Shown here: positions 1-5,199 of the stretch, in pieces
Layout: the number at the start of each line of letters is the position of its first letter
Numbering within the stretch: position 1 is the stretch's first letter
NCBI GenBank assembly: GCA_007693875.1
Contig: RECT01000072.1
Coordinates: 1 to 7,690 of the forward strand
DNA: 7,690 bases
From: Spirulina sp. DLM2.Bin59
GTDB lineage: Bacteria > Cyanobacteriota > Cyanobacteriia > Cyanobacteriales > Spirulinaceae
Direction: 5' to 3'
The notes under the pieces: model-generated
Told to the model about the DNA's origin: nothing
Databases searched by the model: none
The model's input: only the letters and a program-made list of their open reading frames with translations
Program-made: the position numbers and the translations under genes

Positions 1-55
1 TTAAGTCCGGTCGATGAACCAAGAATCCCCGTCGCTTTAGCGCGGGGAGTGTCAA
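1..55 (+). mobile_element. Right end of an IS200/IS605-type (TnpB-carrying) element, left part outside window
   Basis: Bases 27-47 form a hairpin: CCCCG (27-31) pairs with CGGGG (43-47) and CGC (33-35) with GCG (40-42), with a single bulged T at 32 and loop TTTA. It is followed by GAGTGTCAA, and TCAA sits at 52-55. A subterminal imperfect hairpin with a bulged T, followed by a TCAA cleavage site, is the known design of IS608-like right ends. The wording around it (GATGAACCAAGAATCCCCG, then GGGGAGTGTCAA) matches what I recall of tnpB 3' ends in cyanobacteria. The transposase and TnpB genes would lie to the left. A TAA at 2-4 could be the end of tnpB, but the frame cannot be checked. The exact right boundary at 55 is inferred from TCAA. 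Confidence 0.72.
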
Positions 56-71
56 GACAGTTCTCCTCAAC
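1..71 (+). ncRNA. 3' part of a putative TnpB omega-RNA scaffold plus guide segment
   Basis: In IS200/IS605 elements that encode TnpB, the transcript of the right end serves as the guide RNA (reRNA or omega RNA). The scaffold ends at the transposon end, and the adjoining host bases act as the guide. Here the scaffold would end at about base 55 and the guide would be the next 16 or so bases (56-71, beginning GACAGTTCTCC), which lie in the histidine kinase frame. The hairpin at 27-47 is the visible structural part and the 5' part is outside the window. The call rests on the family model; no promoter or processing signal is visible, and whether an intact tnpB lies next door is unknown. Confidence 0.45.
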
Positions 72-169
72 GGGAAGAAATTCAACACCTCCAACGACGG
101 CTTCAATTTGAAATTCAACGTCGCCAAGAGGCTGAGTCCCAACTCTACCGCCATCAAGCGGGTTTAGCG
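56..169 (+). pseudogene. In-frame upstream coding remnant of the histidine kinase, cut by the transposon end
   Basis: The kinase frame stays open from base 41 to the GTG at 170. The nearest upstream in-frame stop is a TAG at 38-40, inside the loop of the transposon hairpin. Translated from base 56, the segment has a coiled-coil character rich in Gln, Arg, Glu and Leu, with pieces such as EEIQHLQRRLQFEIQRRQ, and joins smoothly to the first PAS domain. Such helices link sensory modules in histidine kinases. No ATG, GTG or TTG occurs in this frame between 41 and 169. The natural protein therefore very probably began further upstream, and this segment is the 3' side of an interrupted gene. Confidence 0.6.
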
Positions 170-1876
170 GTGGAAGCTGCCGGTTGGTCGATGGCCTCTT
201 TCTACGAGAGCGTCTTTGAAACTGCACCCCATGGCCTGTTCGTGGTCAATCTGACACCGGAGGGAGAGATGATCATGGCTACGGTCAATCCTGTCATCGA
301 AGCTTGGGCGGGCTTAACAGCGGCAGAAATTTGTGGCAAACCGCCAGAGGTGGCCTTTGGGGCGGAAATTGGTGCTCGGATTCGCGCTAAATATCAGCGT
401 TGTATCGATGTAGGGGAAGCGATCGCCTATGAGGAATATGTTCCCTTTCAAGGTCGGGATAGTTGGTCACAAACCACCCTTACCCCCCTACGGGATGCAT
501 CAGGGCGCATTTATCGCTTGGTGGGCACGGCGGTGAACATCACCGAGCAAAAACGAGCGGAGCAGAAACTCGAACGCCAGGCGGAGATCCTCACCTCGAT
601 CCTCAACAATATGAGTGAGGGGATCATTGTGGCTGATACCAGCGGCAATTTTCTGATCACGAACCCAGCGGCGGAGGAAATGTTCGGGAATACCTCCATG
701 GAGGTTCATCCGGAGGGATGGTCAAATCATTTTGGTTTATTCTTGCCGGATCAAAAAACCCCTTTTCCCCTCGAGGAACTGCCGCTCTTTCGCAGTTTGA
801 ACGGGGAATCTGTCAGTCATGTGGAGATGTTTGTGCGCCATGACTTGGCTCCCGATGGCCGTTGGGTGAGCATCAATGCTCGACCCCTCCGAGATGCCTA
901 TGGGATCTTGCAGGGGGGGGTGATTGTTTGTCGGGACATCACTGGGCGCAAGGCTTCAGAACTGATCCAACAGCAACAAACGGAAAAACTCCGCACCGCA
1001 ATTCAAACCTTGAAGCGCACCCAAAGCCAACTGGTACAGAATGAAAAAATGTCCAGTCTGGGGCAATTGGTCGCGGGGGTGGCCCATGAAATTAACAACC
1101 CGGTGAATTTTATCTACGGCAATCTCATTCATATCGATGAATATGCTCAGGATCTCTCGGAGGTGGTGATGGCCTATCAGGAACATTACCCCCAACCCAC
1201 AGCAGATTTAGCGGAACTGATCGAGGAGAAGGACGTGGAGTTTCTGCTCTCGGATCTACCCCAGATGATTACCTCGATGAAAGTCGGTTCTCAACGGATT
1301 CGGGAGATTGTCGATTCCCTGCGCACCTTTTCGCGGCTGGATGAGGCGGAATGTAAAGATGTGGATCTCCATGAGAGCCTCGATAGCACCTTGATGATTT
1401 TGCAGCATCGCATTAAGGCGAAACCTGATCGCCCGGCCATTACGATTACCAAAACCTATGAACCACTGCCCCCCATTGAATGCTATTCGGGGCAGTTAAA
1501 TCAGGTGTTTATGAATGTCTTGGCCAATGCCATTGATGCCCTAGATGAGTATTATGCCCAAAGCGAGGATAGTACATGGCGGGGGCAAGTAACCATCGCC
1601 ACCCGTTTAAGGGAGGAGGGCGATCGCCCCATGGTGGAAATTGCCATCGGTGATAATGGCCCCGGCATTCCCAAGGAGATCCGCTCGAAAATCTTTGATC
1701 CCTTTTTCACCACCAAGGCCATCGGCAAAGGCACCGGGCTGGGGATGTCGATTAGCCATCAAATCATCACGGAAAAACACCAGGGGATCATCAAGTGCCA
1801 ATCCAGCCCTGACCAAGGGGCGAAATTCATCATCACAATCCCGGTGCAACAACAGCCCACCGTTGCCCAATCCTGA
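170..1876 (+). CDS. PAS-PAS sensor histidine kinase, probably 5'-truncated
   Basis: This is a two-component sensor kinase that autophosphorylates a histidine and passes the phosphate to a response regulator. Counting from the GTG at 170 (568 aa), PAS domain 1 covers about residues 14-126 and PAS domain 2 about 140-258. A coiled linker (about 259-295) leads to the dimerisation/phosphoacceptor domain with H306 in VAHEINNPVNF. The HATPase_c domain carries the N-box N453 in NVLANAIDAL, G1 GDNGPGIP at 494-501, the F-box DPFFTTK at 510-516 and G2 GKGTGLGM at 519-526. The catalytic core is complete. No transmembrane segment is seen, so the visible part is soluble. The PAS ligand cannot be read from sequence. 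GTG 170 has no clear ribosome-binding site, and the frame is coding for about 114 bases before it, so this start is only the first one available after the transposon junction. ATG at residue 8 is an alternative. No response regulator gene is adjacent. The gene converges on the STPK gene, 71 bp away. Family assignment is sure; the integrity of the gene is doubtful. Confidence 0.93.
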   Translation: MEAAGWSMASFYESVFETAPHGLFVVNLTPEGEMIMATVNPVIEAWAGLTAAEICGKPPEVAFGAEIGARIRAKYQRCIDVGEAIAYEEYVPFQGRDSWSQTTLTPLRDASGRIYRLVGTAVNITEQKRAEQKLERQAEILTSILNNMSEGIIVADTSGNFLITNPAAEEMFGNTSMEVHPEGWSNHFGLFLPDQKTPFPLEELPLFRSLNGESVSHVEMFVRHDLAPDGRWVSINARPLRDAYGILQGGVIVCRDITGRKASELIQQQQTEKLRTAIQTLKRTQSQLVQNEKMSSLGQLVAGVAHEINNPVNFIYGNLIHIDEYAQDLSEVVMAYQEHYPQPTADLAELIEEKDVEFLLSDLPQMITSMKVGSQRIREIVDSLRTFSRLDEAECKDVDLHESLDSTLMILQHRIKAKPDRPAITITKTYEPLPPIECYSGQLNQVFMNVLANAIDALDEYYAQSEDSTWRGQVTIATRLREEGDRPMVEIAIGDNGPGIPKEIRSKIFDPFFTTKAIGKGTGLGMSISHQIITEKHQGIIKCQSSPDQGAKFIITIPVQQQPTVAQS

Positions 1877-1891
1877 TCGGGCTAAAATCCC

Positions 1892-1948
1892 TAGGGGCGT
1901 TGGACTGCCGGAGGCGCAACAATTTTTCGCCCTCCCCGTTTCGCCCCT
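1892..1948 (+). repeat. Degenerate copy of a palindromic intergenic repeat (copy A)
   Basis: Ends AGGGGCG (1893-1899) and CGCCCCT (1942-1948) form a 7-bp inverted repeat. Three blocks are shared with the copy at 5111-5162, read on its opposite strand and in the same order: TAGGGGCGTTGG (1892-1903), CTGCCGGAGGC (1905-1915) and AATTTTTCGCCC (1921-1932). Compared with the other copy, this one lacks about seven bases after the first block. It carries an extra stretch before the right end that repeats a CGCCC/CCCCG-like unit. It sits between the convergent stop codons of the histidine kinase (1876) and the STPK (1948-1950), and its last base overlaps the STPK stop. It may act as a bidirectional transcription end signal, which is inference. 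Confidence 0.6.
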
Positions 1949-3447
1949 CAAAACAACGCGCATTGCTCAAACCGTTGGGCCATGATCGCTAAATGCTTCC
2001 ACCATTTCCCCCCCCCAATCCACCGCCGCGAAGGTAGATGGCCCACGGGGGCGCGGTGGTGGAAGTTTAAATAGTTGTGGCGTGAAACATTATGGGCGGG
2101 CCAATCCACCTGATGGCAAAATTCAGTGTAATCATCCTGGGCGGCTTTCAAGATCAGGATTTGGACTTTAAAACCAAAGCGTTTTTCACTGTATTTTGCC
2201 CAGAGAAAATCAATGGCCCGCAGGTCAGCGCAGGGCAGTTCTTCGATCTCGCTCAGAAACAGATAGGATCCGACCCGTTTGCGGGTGAGGCGACAGAGAA
2301 TGGCCCAGGTTTCATCATCGGCGGCTTCCCAGCGTTTGCGCTTTAAAGCGGCTTGGAGGTTGCTGTAGTCGATGCGGACGGGTTCAACGGGGGTATTTAA
2401 TTTTTGTTTTAAGGCGATTAAGTCGGGATCAAGGGTGGTTTCAGCCGTTGCTGGTGGGGGTTTTGGGTTCGCGGGCCGGGAAGGGGGCAGGGCAACGGTG
2501 GGAATATCGGAAATCAGCGGTGTGGGGTTGATCGTCCCTTGGGGAGCTGGGGGCGCGTTGGTAATCTCTGTGCCAATTTCCCGTAATACAACGGTGGCGG
2601 ATTGGGGCCGCTCCCGCAGGGAGGGGTTCACCAATTGATTGATGATCCGGATCAGATCGAGGCTGAGATTTTGATCGCGGGGCAGGCGATCGCGCCATTG
2701 CCAGCGATCGTTAACAATATCAAACAATTCTTCCGGATTAACGCCGGTAATTAGGTTTAAACAAGTGGTTCCCAGGCTGTAGAGGTCGCTGGCGGGCAAC
2801 ACCCGGCCCCGCAACTGCTCCGGGGCCATAAAGCCCGGCGTGCCGATTACCGTCGCCCCCCCGATCATGGCGGTATCGGTGAGCATCCGGGCAATGCCAA
2901 AGTCAATGAGGATAAATTGCCCGGTGCTGCGCCGCTGCATGATGTTATCGGGCTTAATATCTCGGTGAATCACTTTCTGGGTGTGAATGAACTCCAGCAC
3001 CGGCAGAATATCCCGCAACAGTTGCCAGATCATCGCTTCCAGGTGGGGATGCTGTGACCATACCGAGGCGTTGAGGCTTTGGCCGTCGATCCATTCCTGC
3101 ACGAGGTACAGTTGCCCCTGCTGTTCAAAGTAGGCGGCCAAGGTGGGGATCTGGGGATGGCTGCCGAGGGTGCTGAGTTGTTGGGCTTCCTGTTGGAAGA
3201 GGGCGATCGCCTTATCCCGCATGGCGGGGTTTTGAGTGGGGAAAAACAGTTGTTTAATCACACAGCGGGGCTGTTGGGGCAGGTGGCGATCGACCCCTAA
3301 AAATGTGCGGCCAAATCCCCCCTGACCCAGGGGTTGGAGGGCAGAATACCGTTCCTTGAGCAGCAGTTCCTGGCCACAGTGTTGGCAAAACTGATGGCGA
3401 TCGCTGTTTTCGGGTTTGCCACAGTCGGGATTAAAACAATGGGACAT
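1948..3447 (-). CDS. Serine/threonine protein kinase with N-terminal zinc-ribbon motif and C-terminal GUN4 domain
   Basis: This is a Hanks-type kinase fused to a GUN4-like module, 499 aa from the ATG at 3447. The N-terminus has two CxnC pairs, C4/C9 and C21/C24, suggesting a small zinc ribbon. The kinase domain runs from about residue 34 to 295: glycine loop LGQGGFGRTF (40-49), lysine K65 in VIKQL, a candidate helix-C glutamate E87, catalytic HRDIKPDN (161-168), DFG (182-184) and APE (208-210). All key residues are present, so an active kinase is expected. A Pro-rich linker (about 305-345) joins it to residues 360-499. These carry GUN4-family signatures: W-x-x-AD-x-ET near the start, PCADLRAIDFLW, FGFKVQ and APVGHLP. 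GUN4 proteins bind Mg-porphyrins and stimulate Mg-chelatase; whether this domain binds a tetrapyrrole is not shown. No transmembrane helix is seen. The frame extends 15 codons upstream to a GTG at 3492, but the CxnC motif begins right after the ATG at 3447, the usual start in this kinase group. No strong ribosome-binding site is seen. Confidence 0.93.
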   Translation of the reverse strand: MSHCFNPDCGKPENSDRHQFCQHCGQELLLKERYSALQPLGQGGFGRTFLGVDRHLPQQPRCVIKQLFFPTQNPAMRDKAIALFQQEAQQLSTLGSHPQIPTLAAYFEQQGQLYLVQEWIDGQSLNASVWSQHPHLEAMIWQLLRDILPVLEFIHTQKVIHRDIKPDNIMQRRSTGQFILIDFGIARMLTDTAMIGGATVIGTPGFMAPEQLRGRVLPASDLYSLGTTCLNLITGVNPEELFDIVNDRWQWRDRLPRDQNLSLDLIRIINQLVNPSLRERPQSATVVLREIGTEITNAPPAPQGTINPTPLISDIPTVALPPSRPANPKPPPATAETTLDPDLIALKQKLNTPVEPVRIDYSNLQAALKRKRWEAADDETWAILCRLTRKRVGSYLFLSEIEELPCADLRAIDFLWAKYSEKRFGFKVQILILKAAQDDYTEFCHQVDWPAHNVSRHNYLNFHHRAPVGHLPSRRWIGGGKWWKHLAIMAQRFEQCALF

Positions 3448-3493
3448 AATGGGGAGAGGCAGGCAACAGCAGTGATTTATTTGATTATCCACC

Positions 3494-4261
3494 GTGGCTA
3501 AAAAACTGATCCATCCCTCCGACTCTTCCCCCTTGGCCCTCCTTCCGGAGACCGAGGCGGCGGTTCACATGGCCGGGATTACGAAAATTTATGGGGCCGG
3601 GGATAGCGAAGTCCGCGCCCTCAATGGTGTCAATTTTACCGTTTATCCCCATGAATACTGCGCCATTATGGGGCCATCGGGATCGGGAAAATCGACGCTG
3701 ATGAATATGATCGGCTGTTTAGACCGCCCCACCGATGGCGTTTATGAACTGGATGGCATTAATGTGGCCAGCTTGGGGGAGCCGGAATTAGCGACGGTGC
3801 GCAACCGCAAAATTGGCTTTGTGTTTCAACAGTTCCACCTGCTACCCCATGCCAATGCGGTGGAAAATGTGATGTTACCGATGATCTATGCGGGGGTTCC
3901 GGCGACGGAACGGCGCGATCGCGCTGTGGCGGCCCTCACCCGTGTGGGTTTAGCCAATCGCCTTAATAATCGCCCGAATCAACTTTCTGGAGGGCAACAG
4001 CAAAGGGTGGCGATCGCCCGCGCCATTGTCAACCAACCGGTGATCCTCCTTGCCGATGAACCCACCGGAGCACTGGATTCCCACACCACCGAGGAAGTAT
4101 TAGAACTGTTTGCCGAACTCAACACCAGCGGCATCACGATTATCATCGTCACCCACGAGGCGGACGTGGCCGCCCGTACCCAGCGGACGATCTGGATGCG
4201 GGATGGGGTGGTGGTGGAGGATGGGCCTTCTGTAGCTCTGAGGAGCGATCGCAACCCCTAA
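3494..4261 (+). CDS. ABC transporter ATP-binding protein, MacB/LolD-type, without adjacent permease
   Basis: This 255-aa nucleotide-binding subunit would power an ABC exporter or a lipoprotein-release type complex. Walker A is GPSGSGKST (60-68), the Q-loop Gln is 112 in FVFQQFHLLP, the signature is LSGGQ (164-168), Walker B ends in D188-E189 within LLADEP, the D-loop is ALD (193-195) and the switch His is H221. The FVFQQFHLLP, ENVMLPMIYAG and LADEPTGALD strings are typical of the MacB/LolD/DevA class, which works with a MacB-like permease and a membrane-fusion protein. Neither partner is in the window. The GTG at 3494 is the only start after an in-frame TGA at 3482-3484. It gives an N-terminal extension of about 25 residues before the ATG at 3569 (residue 26), which would also yield a complete domain; no clear ribosome-binding site decides between them. 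The stop TAA overlaps the stop of potC on the other strand. Confidence 0.9.
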   Translation: MAKKLIHPSDSSPLALLPETEAAVHMAGITKIYGAGDSEVRALNGVNFTVYPHEYCAIMGPSGSGKSTLMNMIGCLDRPTDGVYELDGINVASLGEPELATVRNRKIGFVFQQFHLLPHANAVENVMLPMIYAGVPATERRDRAVAALTRVGLANRLNNRPNQLSGGQQQRVAIARAIVNQPVILLADEPTGALDSHTTEEVLELFAELNTSGITIIIVTHEADVAARTQRTIWMRDGVVVEDGPSVALRSDRNP

Positions 4262-5058
4262 CCGCGCCGCCGCTCTCCTTTAAACCGCAAATATTCCCCC
4301 CCACAGGCCAACAGTCCTGAACCCAAGATCAACAAGACACTGAGGGCATTGATATCCGGCTTTACCCCGGTGCGGATACGGCTGAAAATTTCCATCGGCA
4401 GCGTTGTCGCCCCGGTGCCGGCGGTGAAGCTGGCAATGAGAAAATCATCCATACTCAGCACAAAGGCCAAGAGGCAACCGGCAATGATCGCCGGGGCCAA
4501 TTCCGGTAAAAGTACCTTGATAAATGCTTGGGTGGGGGTTGCCCCCAAATCTAACGCCGCCTCTTCCAAATGGGGGTCTAAATTCGTCAACCGTGAAGAA
4601 ACGACGATCGCCACATAGGCCAAGCAGAACACCACATGGGCCGCCACAATTGTCCAGAGGCTGAGTTGTATCCCCACGACAGCGAGAAAAATCAGTGTGG
4701 AAACGGCGATCGCAATATCCGGCACAATCAAGGGCAAATAGGCCACCCCCCGATAGAGGGATTGGCCGGGAAAGCGGTATTTGGCCAAACCGACGGCCAT
4801 TAAGGTTCCCAGAAGGGCGGCGATCGCCACCGCCACCCCCGCCACCACCAAACTATGCTCCAAGGCCCGCAAAATCCGCCCATCCGCCCACAGCTTGCGA
4901 TACCACCGCAGCGAAAACCCCGTCCACCCCGCACTATAGGCGGACTGATTGACGCTATACACCGCCAAAACCACAATGGGCAGATACATATAGCCAAACA
5001 TCAAAACCGAAAATAAAGCTTGCCAAGAAACCGGGCGATGGGCTTGAGCATTGGTCAT
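4258..5058 (-). CDS. potC: PotC-like spermidine/putrescine ABC transporter permease
   Basis: This is an integral inner-membrane permease of the polyamine (PotABCD-type) ABC importer, 266 aa from the ATG at 5058. About six hydrophobic segments are visible, near residues 14-34, 68-92, 105-125, 130-155, 187-211 and 237-253. The cytoplasmic EAA loop, which docks onto the ATPase, is clear: EEAALDLGATPTQAF at 165-179, followed by LLPELAP. The sequences SLRWYRKL and LAFVLSMDDFLIASF are typical of PotC. The start is fixed by a strong ribosome-binding site, so the 15 extra upstream codons are not used. The partner ATPase may be the PotA-like gene at 7456, which lies on the other strand beyond PBP2. 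PotB and PotD are not seen. The exact substrate (spermidine, putrescine or another cation) is inferred from family only. Confidence 0.9.
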   Translation of the reverse strand: MTNAQAHRPVSWQALFSVLMFGYMYLPIVVLAVYSVNQSAYSAGWTGFSLRWYRKLWADGRILRALEHSLVVAGVAVAIAALLGTLMAVGLAKYRFPGQSLYRGVAYLPLIVPDIAIAVSTLIFLAVVGIQLSLWTIVAAHVVFCLAYVAIVVSSRLTNLDPHLEEAALDLGATPTQAFIKVLLPELAPAIIAGCLLAFVLSMDDFLIASFTAGTGATTLPMEIFSRIRTGVKPDINALSVLLILGSGLLACGGEYLRFKGERRRG

Positions 5059-5063
5059 CCGAG

Positions 5064-5070
5064 CCTCCTC
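5064..5070 (-). promoter_or_regulatory. Strong ribosome-binding site of potC
   Basis: On the minus strand GAGGAGG stands 5 bases before the ATG at 5058. It is the best Shine-Dalgarno match at any gene start in the window. It selects this ATG over the in-frame ATG 45 bases upstream at 5103. Confidence 0.8.
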
Positions 5071-5082
5071 AGAACAATGATA

Positions 5083-5088
5083 CTTATA
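5083..5088 (-). promoter_or_regulatory. Possible -10 box for potC
   Basis: The minus strand reads TATAAG about 25 bases before the potC start codon. No good -35 is seen at 16-18 bases. If used, transcription would start near 5076 and leave a leader just long enough for the ribosome-binding site. Alternatively potC is read through from the PBP2 gene, whose stop is 141 bp upstream. Confidence 0.25.
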
Positions 5089-5110
5089 GGCGCAAATCAA
5101 CAAGATACTC

Positions 5111-5162
5111 GTAGGGGCGAAAAATTTTTGTGCCTCCGGCAGGCTTACGCCAACGCCCCTAC
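5111..5162 (-). repeat. Palindromic intergenic repeat (copy B), 52 bp with perfect 9-bp inverted ends
   Basis: The ends GTAGGGGCG (5111-5119) and CGCCCCTAC (5154-5162) are perfect inverted repeats. Inside are AAAAATTTTT (5120-5129) and the small hairpin GCCT-CCGGC-AGGC (5132-5144). It matches copy A (1892-1948) in three ordered blocks: 5150-5161, 5132-5142 and 5115-5126, on the opposite strand. It is too short to encode a protein. It resembles the small palindromic elements scattered between genes in cyanobacteria, and could be a miniature non-autonomous element or a structured RNA element in the PBP2-potC transcript. Confidence 0.65.
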
Positions 5163-5164
5163 AG

Positions 5165-5178
5165 TAGGGATTGCCCTA
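5165..5178. repeat. Short perfect hairpin next to repeat copy B
   Basis: TAGGG (5165-5169) and CCCTA (5174-5178) pair around the loop ATTG. It lies 22 bases past the PBP2 stop on the minus strand, immediately before the 52-bp repeat. No T-run follows at once, so it is a weak terminator candidate. It may be an outer part of the same repeat. Confidence 0.35.
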
Positions 5179-5199
5179 TGAGATCAATGGCGAGGGGAT

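Noticed and set aside
27..47. Hairpin as a simple rho-independent terminator
   Set aside because: No T-run follows, the stem has a bulged T, and it is followed by GTGTCAA, which fits a transposon end better.
1607..1963. Minus-strand 118-residue frame
   Set aside because: It lies across the HATPase domain of the histidine kinase in antisense; it has no family likeness and is a shadow of that gene.
3448..3492. Longer STPK start at GTG 3492 adding 15 residues
   Set aside because: The Cys motif typical of this kinase group begins directly after the ATG at 3447, and the extra residues (with three Cys in a row) show no family likeness.
5059..5103. Longer PotC start at ATG 5103
   Set aside because: A strong GAGGAGG lies 5 bases before the ATG at 5058, and it would be inside the coding region of the longer version.
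1892..5162. CRISPR-type repeats
   Set aside because: Only two copies, 3.2 kb apart and in opposite orientation, without spacers or cas genes.
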